The notes beneath the pieces were generated by a model. It was not told the DNA's origin. It saw only the letters and a list, made by a program, of their open reading frames with translations, and did no database searches. The translations under genes and the position numbers were made by a program. Shown here piece after piece: positions 22,225 through 31,735 of a stretch of DNA of 46,865 nt. Source of the DNA: Oscillospiraceae bacterium (GTDB taxonomy: Bacteria; Bacillota; Clostridia; Oscillospirales; Oscillospiraceae); contig WQWL01000011.1 of the NCBI GenBank assembly GCA_009785345.1, positions 1 through 46,865 of the forward strand, written 5' to 3'. Position 1 is the first letter of the stretch. Each line of letters starts with the position of its first letter.

Positions 22225-24351
22225 GTGAGTATGGTCGGCACAGTATTAAAAGACAGATACGAAATAGTCGCTGAACAAGGAAAAGGCGGTATGAGCACGG
22301 TTTATTTAGCGCGTGATAGTAACCTTGGTTCATACTGGGCAGTTAAACAGGTTAAAAACACTTCGCATGTAGATATTACGGCGTTTAAAAAAGAAGTTGA
22401 ATTACTTTCTGGTCTAAACCATTCGGATATTCCCCGTATTGTAGATAAGATAGAAATAAACGATGACTATTTCGTTGTTATGGACTTCATCAACGGAATT
22501 ACTTTAAAAAAGAAAGTATCAACAGAAGGTTCACTACCCGAAAGCGATGTTGTTACATGGGCAAAGATGCTCTGCGAAGTTCTAATTTACTTGCATACTG
22601 TAAAAGAAAATCCCATTGTTTATAGAGACATGAAACCGGACAACATTATGCTAACCGAGTCGGGGCGAATCAAATTAATCGACTTTGGTATTGCCAAAGA
22701 GTGCAGGCGTGGTGAGGTTCAGAATAGCGGAAATATCGGGACAAAAGGTTATGCTGCTCCTGAGCAGTATAAGGGAGCATCGAACATTTTTGATGAGAGA
22801 ACAGATATATATGGACTGGGTGCCACCCTCTTTTTCCTCGTCACCGGGCAGGTTCCGGGCAAACCACCAAATGCAGTAGAACCAGTCAGGCAAGTTAACC
22901 CGACATTGTCGGAAGGCTTAGAATATATAATAGACAAGTGTATGCGCAACAATCCTGACGAGAGATATAATAATTGCGAAGAACTACTTGCTGACCTAAT
23001 AGACATTGATCTTCTGACGTCGAAATACAGAAGAGTTATAAGAAAACGGCTAATGCGATTTGTTTGTAGTTTTTCACTTTGCATTATTTTTGCGGTTACG
23101 GCATTGGTTGGATATTCCGGTCGTGAAAGCGAGAGAAGAGATAATTTCCAAATTGCGTGGGAAAACGCTATTGTATATAGGAATCAAGCTGTTATATATA
23201 GAGAGAACGATGATGGTTCAGGAGCAAACACAGCGCTCAGACGAGCTGGTGAAGAGTTGCGAGTGGCCATATCGAACCAACCATCAGAGGTGCGGGCGTA
23301 CTTGATGTTGTTTGATATATTGCTCCCTCACAATGATGCTGTTGACCATGTTGGTGAAACACAACGTGCTATTGAAACGATTAGAGCTTTCGTAGACAAT
23401 CCGGCATCTCCTATACATAACAACGCAGAAATTCTGCATCGTCTTGTAATAAGTAGTTTAGATTATCGTTTCACGGATGGAGCATTTGCAAGATATGCCT
23501 TGACATACATTGAGACAATAAAGCAAAGCACCGATTACATAAATGGAAGTTATTCGTTTAGAAATGAGATAGACAATCTTGGTGTGCTTGCGATGTTCTT
23601 ATCAGAGGGAAGAGCAATGCAAGACTTCCCGACACTGAACGCAGCACTTTTAGATTTGGAATATAACACAACACAGTCACTCGCACTTTCACCTGACGAT
23701 AGGCTAAACAACTACTATGTAATAATTGGTATATACAGTCGCTACCCAAATGATTTGGAAAATGCACATTACAACATCAACAGAATTGGTCGGCTTGCAA
23801 AAGATATTATTGATATAAATGCAGCATCTGAAACCTTGGAGTTTAGCAACATCATACCCATGTATGAAATAATTGCAACAACACTTTATGATCGAGGGGT
23901 TGTGGTGTCTGATGTAGAGCAGAGGTATCAGTACTTTAGAGAATCATTAGAGTGGTTTGGTTTTTTGGAGGACTTAAGTGCGGATTTGAGTGAGCCTGTA
24001 GAGATGAAGAGAGCCAATGCTCACAGAGCACTCTTTGAAACATATACCAGCATAGAGGGGCAAGACAATATCGACAGTCGAATTTTATCGTATCTGGCCA
24101 GGGCTCAAGAAATATATTATGAAATTTTGCAAAGGAATCCGGAAAACTTTATTGCACAAGTAAATGTAACGCTTGCCTATTTGCAAGGAGAGTTAATACG
24201 ACCTTCAGATGAAAGAAATTTTGCAAATGCTATGTCTGCATATGAGAGGGTTTTGGTCATGAGAAACGAAAACAGAAATCTGACGACAGCCCAGCTAACC
24301 TTATTTAGCTCCCTCAGACAACAAATGATCAACGCAGGATTGGAGGCGTAG
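22225..24351 (+). CDS. Membrane Ser/Thr protein kinase with extracytoplasmic helical domain
   Basis: This 708-residue protein (GTG 22225, AAAGGG upstream; ATG 22231 alternative) has a full kinase domain at 10-260. It has a glycine loop GKGGMSTVY (19-27), K41, the catalytic loop YRDMKPDN (133-140, Y in place of H), DFG at 153-155 and APE at 178-180. One transmembrane segment lies at 279-298. The remaining ~400 residues are outside the membrane and look like helical TPR-type repeats; PASTA repeats are absent. The kinase begins the Tad locus, while a PP2C phosphatase and an FHA protein end it, so it probably phosphorylates pilus or regulatory proteins on Thr. The next gene starts 3 bp after its stop. 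Confidence 0.88.
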   Translation: MSMVGTVLKDRYEIVAEQGKGGMSTVYLARDSNLGSYWAVKQVKNTSHVDITAFKKEVELLSGLNHSDIPRIVDKIEINDDYFVVMDFINGITLKKKVSTEGSLPESDVVTWAKMLCEVLIYLHTVKENPIVYRDMKPDNIMLTESGRIKLIDFGIAKECRRGEVQNSGNIGTKGYAAPEQYKGASNIFDERTDIYGLGATLFFLVTGQVPGKPPNAVEPVRQVNPTLSEGLEYIIDKCMRNNPDERYNNCEELLADLIDIDLLTSKYRRVIRKRLMRFVCSFSLCIIFAVTALVGYSGRESERRDNFQIAWENAIVYRNQAVIYRENDDGSGANTALRRAGEELRVAISNQPSEVRAYLMLFDILLPHNDAVDHVGETQRAIETIRAFVDNPASPIHNNAEILHRLVISSLDYRFTDGAFARYALTYIETIKQSTDYINGSYSFRNEIDNLGVLAMFLSEGRAMQDFPTLNAALLDLEYNTTQSLALSPDDRLNNYYVIIGIYSRYPNDLENAHYNINRIGRLAKDIIDINAASETLEFSNIIPMYEIIATTLYDRGVVVSDVEQRYQYFRESLEWFGFLEDLSADLSEPVEMKRANAHRALFETYTSIEGQDNIDSRILSYLARAQEIYYEILQRNPENFIAQVNVTLAYLQGELIRPSDERNFANAMSAYERVLVMRNENRNLTTAQLTLFSSLRQQMINAGLEA

Positions 24352-24354
24352 ATT

Positions 24355-24723
24355 GTGAACGAAGCTTTATTATATGGTGGTATAACCTTAGCAATAGTTT
24401 TATTTATATTATCAGTAGTGTTGTTTTTTACTCAAAATATCATAGATGTTATGAAGTACTACATGAAAATTAAAGGAAAAAAGATTATAAGTGCTGGGTA
24501 TGTGCCCACAGCGACCTCGAAACCATCGTCAAACAGTATTCAAGAAAAGCAAAGCAAACCTCTACCTGAAAAGAACCCAGAAAATTTAGCGGCACTCTAT
24601 GACCCGGATATGACACAACTATTAGAAAGAGGACAAGATACTGAGTTGCTCAGAGGGGCTCAAGAGTACGCAACGGCTCTGCTTGAAGCAGAAGATAGCA
24701 CACAGATTTTGCCGCGTATTTAA
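24355..24723 (+). CDS. Small single-span membrane protein with Thr-Gln motifs, possible FHA-binding substrate
   Basis: A 122-residue protein starting at GTG 24355, with GGAGG 9 nt upstream inside the end of the kinase gene. An N-terminal transmembrane segment covers residues 7-25. The cytosolic tail is hydrophilic and carries DPDMTQLLERG, QDTELLRG and EDSTQILPRI. These T-Q-L/I-L motifs resemble the Thr sites that Firmicutes/Actinobacteria kinases phosphorylate and FHA domains bind (compare the ETQ-type motif of GarA/OdhI). I do not recognise a family. The position between kinase and adhesin suggests a kinase substrate or adaptor, which is inference. Confidence 0.7.
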   Translation: MNEALLYGGITLAIVLFILSVVLFFTQNIIDVMKYYMKIKGKKIISAGYVPTATSKPSSNSIQEKQSKPLPEKNPENLAALYDPDMTQLLERGQDTELLRGAQEYATALLEAEDSTQILPRI

Positions 24724-24756
24724 CATAAATTAAAATATGATATAGGGGAAATAAGC

Positions 24757-27700
24757 ATGAAAAAAGCAGGAAAGAGATTTAAGTTGTTTAATAATGTGAA
24801 AAAACGCTATAACATCAAAAGCACAGTCGTGCCCGTGATGATAGCGGTATTTGCGATTTCTGTGATGATAAACATTGCTGATGATGTGTATGATTTTGGC
24901 TTATTGAGGTCTGATAATGATGATTACACATATACTACACAACAAAGCGAGGATGCATCTGAGGAGTATGATGCTGATGAATTAGAGCCAGGCAGCGAAG
25001 GTTATACATATACGCCACAAGATGAGACTCCAGATGTGACAGCTTCATCGGAGCCATCGGAGTATTATGTGGGTATAGTCAGTGCGGCATTTGCTGTGGA
25101 TTCTGTAACTATTGCGTCTGATAATGAGGAAGATGAAACGCGTGCAACTCATGGAGATACTGTGACAGTTACTCTTACAACGAATGGAGCGCTGGGAGAC
25201 GTCGAAGTGGAGAATGCTGTTATTGCCGGTATTTCTGTTGGCGCTACGGTATGTGAAAACGGCGAAACTTGGACAATGGTATATACGCTTGGAACAGACT
25301 CGGATCAGGTTGTTGCTGATGGTGACGAGATTACTTTTAGCTTTGATATATTTTATGATTCAAACCTATTGTATAGTAAAGATCAAGATGATGCCAGCAA
25401 CTATGTGGAATATGTTGAGCGGTCTGTTGTGATAACCGATGTTTCATTTGTGTCTATTCCCGCTCCCTCAGATTATGTGGTTATCGGAAGCACAATGGAG
25501 CTGACTTTTGAAACAAATGTACCAGCTAACATCATATATGCAACTATTGCAGGCGTACCAGTTACTCCAATCAGTCATGGCGGCATTCCCGAAGTTTGGA
25601 CTGTAACGCATACGATTTCTGCTGGTGAAGTTGACAGCAATACGAGCATCCCCTTCACCATTCGAGCAATTGCGCTTGGTGTTGGTGCGGAAGATTACAG
25701 CAGATATACAATAACAGAAGCAGATACCCCACCAATCACGTTCCTTGATCCACTAGCTATAAGTAGCATATCTTTTACATCGGACAATCAGCCATATTAT
25801 TCGCTTGCAAGCAACGGCAGTGAATTGATTCTGACATTCACAACAGCAAACCCTGTAGACATTGACAGTATAGAAATTGCCGGGCAATCCCTTAATCCAG
25901 AAATCGCTACAAGTCTCGATGATGAGGGGATGGTTTGGACTGTTACGTATGAGATACCATCACCTAGTTCACTGAGCAACGATACAGATATAGCGTTTGA
26001 GGTGATCGTGAGGGATGGTGCTGGACAGACTATCATCATAGATGAAACACATACTCTTCTGGCTGATACTATTAGATATTTCGCTCCGATAGATGTAATA
26101 GTTGGTCCATACTTTATATCAGATAATGACAATGGTTTTGATCGAGCTAAAGCCGGGGATGAACTAATTTTGGAATTTACCACGTCACGCCCTTTGATGA
26201 TTACTTGTGCCACTACACCAACGTTAGTTACGGCACTAACTGTGACAATTGCTGGACAACCTATTGCGCCTGAAGACATTAGAAGTGTGAATAATGAGGG
26301 AGTGATTTGGACTATTAGATATATGATACCGTATGGTGTAATAACCGACGGTTCAGACATTGAGTTTGTAGTAACTATGAGTGATAATGCTGGAAATGAA
26401 ACTATAGTAACAGAAGTAGATGCGGTAACACCGTCAATAGAATACTTTGGTAGTATTGTAATCTCTGACCTAACGTTTCGTTCCGGCAATGACAATTCGT
26501 GGTATTTAGCAAAAGATAGTAATACGTTAACGATATCTTTCAGAACAAGCAGAGAAGTAAGCATAGTCTCTCTCGGAACAAACATTGCGGGCACACTTGT
26601 TAATTACAGTAGTCGAGACAACGACAATATACACTGGACTATAACACGCACAATTATGCCTGGGGACTTTTACAGTAGTGGAAATGTAGACTTTCGTTTC
26701 GAGATAATTGATGGTGCAGGGAATCGTGCGATTAAAACGCACGACCACACGGAACCAAGGGTAAAGTATTATGCCCCGATAGTTGTGAGTGGGGAATCAT
26801 TTGAATCGAACAATATAGTCGATGGTATATCTGTTAGTCATCTTGCAAGAGACGGCAATGACCTAATTCTAAGGTTTACCACGTCAAATCCTATAAACAA
26901 CATAGCTATTGGCGACATAGAAATTGCCGGACGAACTCCTGCTCCTGGGAATGTTAATATTACAAGTGACAATGATAGGATGAACTGGATTATCAGATAT
27001 ACAATAAGGGCAAATAGAATACCACCTATAGTTCATAATACTACTATAGAGTTTAGTGTGGATATGGAGGACGCTGCCGGAAATAAATACGAATTAACGG
27101 AAAATGCTCCACTTTTATCGCCGGTTACATACTTTGCTCCGATAATTATAAATAACATATCGTTTGTATCAGGCAACACCACCACGCCAAATTCATATAG
27201 GTTAGCAAGAAATGGTGATGTGCTAACATTAAGATTTAATACAAGCCATCCTGTGAATCGACCACATGTAACAATTGCTGGACAAGCACCAAATACCCTT
27301 GATAGCATCGGAAACAACCACATGTATTGGATAGCCACATTCAGAGTGGAAAACATCCAACTGCCAGATAATACGGACATAAGATTTACTGCGACTGCTA
27401 GAGATATTGCAGGGAATGAATCTGCTACAATAACAGAAACAACACGGGTAGATACGAGTAGAGTAAGATATTTTGCTCCCATAGTGATAAACAACTTATC
27501 TTTTTCATCGAACAATCCGGCAAGTGCATCGTTTGCCAGAATTGGAGATGTGGTAACGCTTACATTTAGCACTACACATCCGGTGAATCTCAGCAATGTC
27601 ACAGTAGCGGGTGTGCCTGCTACAGCCACAAGTGCAAACAATAATAGGATGTCATGGACGATTACACATAATGTGACGGGTTGGAACATATCTAACCAAG

Positions 27701-29547
27701 GAGCTATAAGTTTCACTTTCACAGCGAATGATGACGCCGGAAATGTTCCTGTAACAACACAAAATACAGCAGCAACCTTGGTGAGCTATTTTGCACCAAT
27801 AGAGGTTAGTAATGTTAGAGTAGAAACTAGCAATGTAAACGATGGCAATAGATTTGCAAGAGATGATGATATGGTTACGATAACATTCCAAACAAATCAT
27901 GCGGTCACTATATCAAATGCGAGGATAGCCGAAAACGCTATCGGCGCTGCAGGCATTACGTCTACAGCTGGGGGCACATCATACAATCACACTATAAGAC
28001 GTGCTTTGCAAAACGGCGATCTCCCAGATCTTGCCACAGTCACTTTTAGCTTTAGTGTTGACGACGCAGCGAGAAACGCCACGGTTAGCGGAGCATATAA
28101 TGCTATCGGGGTCACGAATAGGATTCAATATTTTGCGCCGATTACCGCAGATGTATCAATAAGGTCTGACGGCAACAACACAGCATTTGCAAATAACGGG
28201 ACATCAATAATTGTAGATGTTGAAACAAACCATGATGCGAGTGTAGCACAGGCCACGATTTTTAACAGAGTAACTGAAAATGCAGGGAACGGTACACAAA
28301 ATCTGACAGTCACGTATACCATTGATGAAAATGAGTTTGTAATTGAAGAAGGCATAGTACCGTTTGAAATTAATATAACAGACGTGGCTGGAAACATGTT
28401 GCTTGTTAACGAAACAAATGACACTGCAAGAAGTAGCGTAATATATGATCGCACCCCACCGACGATAAGATTTATGCCGGATTTTAGTGGCTTTATCAAC
28501 GAAGGAATAGTATACAACATTATCTTTGAAGATAATAACCCGATGGGACTTTGTGGCGATGGAATTTCATTAACACACAATGGCGTAGAGTTAATTACTG
28601 ATGAACACCGTGCTGATGCAGGCGGAAGTCCATCATTTGCAAAAGAATTATTATTGTATGAAGAAGGTGAACATACCATCAGGGCTACCGCTGTTGACCT
28701 TGCCGGAAACGAAGTCCCCCAAGCTACGGAAGCACGGATTGTTATAATCAGAGAAAGTCCGACGATACATTCCGTAATGATTGATATGACCGACAACGTT
28801 ACTCCGGTATTCAAAAGCGGATTGTTACCACGTCAACTGTTTGATATCGACTCAACTGTAGTGGATGAGTATGGCGTACCCTTTATTAGAGAAATCATAG
28901 CCAGAGTAAATGACGACATTTGGGATTTATATGCTCCGCTTGTCGATGAAGGCAGGAAGACAATACATCTCACAGTTGAAGACATGGCAGGCAACTCTGC
29001 AAGCATAACATCTGAAGTTTATATCAGAAAGACACCACCTGAGCCAATTATTGTGGATAGTGTAACAAATAGGGCTCTTGACTTGGGTGCAAATGAAGAC
29101 TTTATTGAAGCAATGTCACTTACCATCGGATTAAGAGACTTAAGAATAGGCGGGCAAATGCCCGACAGATTTACGAAGCTACAACTCGTAGATGAAAATG
29201 ACAATGTTGTGGTAGACGTTTTAGCTACTATAATCCCCAACGGAAACGGACAATTTGTGGTGCCTGTCGATGTGCTAGGGCAATACAGAATTGTAGCGGA
29301 AGCTGTATGTGATGCACTTGCAATCAGTGAACTTGATACAGATGGTAACGAAACAGGTATCTTGGTATTCTCCTTTACATTGAGAGATAGATCACTTTTA
29401 CAAAGATTCGTTGAGAATACCCCACTGCTCTACTCATCAATTGCATTTTTCGTACTACTCATAGGTGGATTTATGTGGTTCATTATCGCAAAGAAACGCA
29501 AGCGAGATGAGAACGAAGAAGCAAAACTCAATTCAAAAATTGTGTAG
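24757..29547 (+). CDS. 1596-residue surface protein with about ten Ig-like repeats
   Basis: The protein has an N-terminal membrane anchor or signal (residues 24-42), an acidic linker, and then about ten tandem modules of roughly 100-115 residues. Each contains S-F-x-S-x-N, an L-A-R-x-G-D-x-L-T-L-x-F-x-T-x-x-P-V strand pair, V-T-I-A-G-x, W-T-I-x-Y and D-x-A-G-N, and they are linked by V-x-Y-F-A-P-I. This is the pattern of bacterial Ig-like beta-sandwich repeats. The C-terminal third has more divergent modules. The protein ends with a transmembrane segment (LLYSSIAFFVLLIGGFMWFI) and a basic tail. It is membrane-bound at both ends or processed. In the Tad locus it could be an adhesin or a pilus-associated stalk. 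ATG 24757 has a weak GGGGA upstream. Confidence 0.75.
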   Translation: MKKAGKRFKLFNNVKKRYNIKSTVVPVMIAVFAISVMINIADDVYDFGLLRSDNDDYTYTTQQSEDASEEYDADELEPGSEGYTYTPQDETPDVTASSEPSEYYVGIVSAAFAVDSVTIASDNEEDETRATHGDTVTVTLTTNGALGDVEVENAVIAGISVGATVCENGETWTMVYTLGTDSDQVVADGDEITFSFDIFYDSNLLYSKDQDDASNYVEYVERSVVITDVSFVSIPAPSDYVVIGSTMELTFETNVPANIIYATIAGVPVTPISHGGIPEVWTVTHTISAGEVDSNTSIPFTIRAIALGVGAEDYSRYTITEADTPPITFLDPLAISSISFTSDNQPYYSLASNGSELILTFTTANPVDIDSIEIAGQSLNPEIATSLDDEGMVWTVTYEIPSPSSLSNDTDIAFEVIVRDGAGQTIIIDETHTLLADTIRYFAPIDVIVGPYFISDNDNGFDRAKAGDELILEFTTSRPLMITCATTPTLVTALTVTIAGQPIAPEDIRSVNNEGVIWTIRYMIPYGVITDGSDIEFVVTMSDNAGNETIVTEVDAVTPSIEYFGSIVISDLTFRSGNDNSWYLAKDSNTLTISFRTSREVSIVSLGTNIAGTLVNYSSRDNDNIHWTITRTIMPGDFYSSGNVDFRFEIIDGAGNRAIKTHDHTEPRVKYYAPIVVSGESFESNNIVDGISVSHLARDGNDLILRFTTSNPINNIAIGDIEIAGRTPAPGNVNITSDNDRMNWIIRYTIRANRIPPIVHNTTIEFSVDMEDAAGNKYELTENAPLLSPVTYFAPIIINNISFVSGNTTTPNSYRLARNGDVLTLRFNTSHPVNRPHVTIAGQAPNTLDSIGNNHMYWIATFRVENIQLPDNTDIRFTATARDIAGNESATITETTRVDTSRVRYFAPIVINNLSFSSNNPASASFARIGDVVTLTFSTTHPVNLSNVTVAGVPATATSANNNRMSWTITHNVTGWNISNQGAISFTFTANDDAGNVPVTTQNTAATLVSYFAPIEVSNVRVETSNVNDGNRFARDDDMVTITFQTNHAVTISNARIAENAIGAAGITSTAGGTSYNHTIRRALQNGDLPDLATVTFSFSVDDAARNATVSGAYNAIGVTNRIQYFAPITADVSIRSDGNNTAFANNGTSIIVDVETNHDASVAQATIFNRVTENAGNGTQNLTVTYTIDENEFVIEEGIVPFEINITDVAGNMLLVNETNDTARSSVIYDRTPPTIRFMPDFSGFINEGIVYNIIFEDNNPMGLCGDGISLTHNGVELITDEHRADAGGSPSFAKELLLYEEGEHTIRATAVDLAGNEVPQATEARIVIIRESPTIHSVMIDMTDNVTPVFKSGLLPRQLFDIDSTVVDEYGVPFIREIIARVNDDIWDLYAPLVDEGRKTIHLTVEDMAGNSASITSEVYIRKTPPEPIIVDSVTNRALDLGANEDFIEAMSLTIGLRDLRIGGQMPDRFTKLQLVDENDNVVVDVLATIIPNGNGQFVVPVDVLGQYRIVAEAVCDALAISELDTDGNETGILVFSFTLRDRSLLQRFVENTPLLYSSIAFFVLLIGGFMWFIIAKKRKRDENEEAKLNSKIV

Positions 29548-29593
29548 CAAGTAAATATTGGGACATTAATAATTATTAAAGCGAGAATCTGCT

Positions 29594-30871
29594 ATGACTG
29601 AACAAAGTAAAAATGAATTAATATCACAATTAAAGCAGGAAGTACAGAACCATGTGGAGTTGACGGCTCTCTCGGATGATGAACTTCAAGCACTTGCGGA
29701 AGGGTCTCTTGAGCAAAAAGTCGAGTGGGCTAGAGAGAATAATCCGGCAGCGTACAGGGAGCTATCAACAATAAACTTTCGCGAAAAACAAGCGATTATT
29801 GGTGCTGTATATGAGTCTGTTCGTGGTCTGGGCGTACTAGGTCGTATAGTTGCAGACACGGATGTTACTGAAGTCATGATAAACGGCTATGAGGATATTT
29901 TCATAGAAAAAGCCGGACGCTTGTTTAAGATGGACGCTCGTTTTGAAAGTCGCCGTGAGCTGGAAATAATCATCACTAAATTTGTATCAATGGCTGGGCG
30001 TCAGGTCAATGAAAGTGAGCCAATAGTCGATACTCGCCTGGAGGATGGTTCTCGTGTTAACGTTGTTATGCCGCCAATCGCACTAAATGGACCTATCGTA
30101 ACTATACGTCGATTTCCAAAAGAGGCGATGACTGTGCAAAAACTCATTGACTTTGGATCGATAACACCGGATATTGCTAAAGTACTGGAGTTACTGGTCA
30201 AGTGCAAATACAATGTCTTTATCAGCGGAGGTACAGGTAGTGGTAAGACAACATTTCTAAATGCATTATCAAACTTTATTCCTCGTGATGAGCGTGTCAT
30301 AACAATCGAAGACTCTGCCGAGTTACAAATCAAGAATATAGATAACCTCGTCAGACTAGAAACGCGTAATGCAGGACCAGATGGAAGTGGTGAAATATCT
30401 ATTCGAGACCTGATAAAATCTGCATTGCGTATGCGTCCGGAAAGAGTAGTCGTCGGCGAGGTGCGTAGCGCAGAAGCACTAGACATGTTACAAGCTATGA
30501 ACACCGGACATGACGGATCACTTTCGACAGGACACGCAAACTCCACTAGCGACATGTTGAGTCGCTTAGAAACAATGGTGTTGCAAGGTGCAGAACTGCC
30601 ACTTGATGCAATACGACAGCAAATAGCATCTGCTCTTGATATCATAATACATCTATCACGCCTGCGTGATAAGAGCAGAAAAACAGTGGAAATCGTCGAG
30701 ATTCTCAACTACGACCAAGCCACTCGCACAATTAAGGTTAATCCACTTTACGAGTTTGTTGAGGATGAAAAAACAACGACCAAGAAAGTCTCAGGGGCGT
30801 TAACTCGCACAAAAAACAAGATGATAAACGTAGATAAACTAATTGCCGCCGGCGAAAGCACGGTAATATAA
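29594..30871 (+). CDS. tadA: TadA/CpaF-family pilus secretion ATPase
   Basis: This 425-residue protein has the GspE/CpaF layout. An N-terminal helical domain is followed by DVTEVMINGYEDIFIEKAGR, the Walker A loop GGTGSGKTT (around residue 215), the Asp box (ITIEDSAEL), Walker B (RVVVGEVR) and the His box (TGHANSTSDML). It powers assembly of Tad/Flp pili from the cytoplasmic side of the membrane with TadB and TadC. The N-terminus is shorter than that of proteobacterial CpaF. It lies 46 bp after the repeat protein, with tadB and tadC next. Confidence 0.93.
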   Translation: MTEQSKNELISQLKQEVQNHVELTALSDDELQALAEGSLEQKVEWARENNPAAYRELSTINFREKQAIIGAVYESVRGLGVLGRIVADTDVTEVMINGYEDIFIEKAGRLFKMDARFESRRELEIIITKFVSMAGRQVNESEPIVDTRLEDGSRVNVVMPPIALNGPIVTIRRFPKEAMTVQKLIDFGSITPDIAKVLELLVKCKYNVFISGGTGSGKTTFLNALSNFIPRDERVITIEDSAELQIKNIDNLVRLETRNAGPDGSGEISIRDLIKSALRMRPERVVVGEVRSAEALDMLQAMNTGHDGSLSTGHANSTSDMLSRLETMVLQGAELPLDAIRQQIASALDIIIHLSRLRDKSRKTVEIVEILNYDQATRTIKVNPLYEFVEDEKTTTKKVSGALTRTKNKMINVDKLIAAGESTVI

Positions 30872-30895
30872 CCAAAACATAGGAGAGAAGCGAGC

Positions 30896-31726
30896 GTGGA
30901 AAGTAATTTATTTGCACAAAAGGAAGTAAACGCACAAGCTCAAGGACATGTTCAGCCACATCAAGTATACAACAGAGCTGATGTGCCGAATTACAAGCGC
31001 AGTCCGTCAGGGATAGTAGACCATTTAGTTGCATTTGTCATGGGTGCGGTTGCTGGTTTTGCAGTGCTATTTATATTTTATAATATAATTATACTTTCGA
31101 TTGTCGGTGGGGCTATAGTTGGGATTGTAAATATATTTATTGCATCTCGTACTGCTGTGAAAAAGAGAAAAACCAGACTACGTCTTCAGTTTTTTGATTT
31201 GCTTGAAGCAATGTCTGTTGCAATGAGAGCAGGAAATCCCATGCTAAAATCGCTACAAAGTGCACGAGAGGATTTGGTGTTGATTCACCCGGAAGGTAGT
31301 GACATTATTGTAGAGCTTGATGCCATCATTGGTAAATTTAATAATGCTGTACCACTCTCAGAAACCTTTGAAGACCTGGCTCTGCGAAGCGGGCTTGAGG
31401 ACATTAAGAGTTTTGCATCGGTCTATGCAACCATCGAGGGCAAATCAAGCAGAGCTGATGAGATTATAAAAGAAACTCAACAGATCATATCGGATAAAAT
31501 GGAAATAGAGATGGAAATAGACACGATGATGACCGCAGCAAAGTCCGAGGTCAACATAATGCTAGTTATGCCACTTGTAATCCTTGGAGTTATTGGTTAT
31601 GCCGGAGCTGGCTTTATGGATGCAATTTATACGACTGTAGGAGGACGTATTGTAGCGACTGTGAGTCTGATGATATTCATAATGTGCTATATAATGGCTC
31701 GCAAGTTTAGTGAAGTGAAAGTGTGA
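30896..31726 (+). CDS. tadB: TadB-like inner-membrane platform protein
   Basis: This 276-residue protein starts at GTG 30896 (AGGAGAG upstream). Two hydrophobic helices near the N-terminus (FVMGAVAGFAVLFIFYNIII and next) are followed by a cytosolic type II secretion F domain (RLQFFDLLEAMSVAMRAGNP, with LADEI-type residues) and two C-terminal membrane segments. This order is that of TadB. The first ~35 residues are hydrophilic and unusual. It forms the membrane platform for the TadA motor. Confidence 0.85.
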   Translation: MESNLFAQKEVNAQAQGHVQPHQVYNRADVPNYKRSPSGIVDHLVAFVMGAVAGFAVLFIFYNIIILSIVGGAIVGIVNIFIASRTAVKKRKTRLRLQFFDLLEAMSVAMRAGNPMLKSLQSAREDLVLIHPEGSDIIVELDAIIGKFNNAVPLSETFEDLALRSGLEDIKSFASVYATIEGKSSRADEIIKETQQIISDKMEIEMEIDTMMTAAKSEVNIMLVMPLVILGVIGYAGAGFMDAIYTTVGGRIVATVSLMIFIMCYIMARKFSEVKV

Positions 31727-31735
31727 GGTTAGAAT

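Noticed and set aside
25797-28814. Long minus-strand open frames opposite the 1596-residue protein gene
   Set aside because: They mirror the repeat structure of the plus-strand gene and lack ribosome-binding sites; the plus-strand protein has consistent domains.
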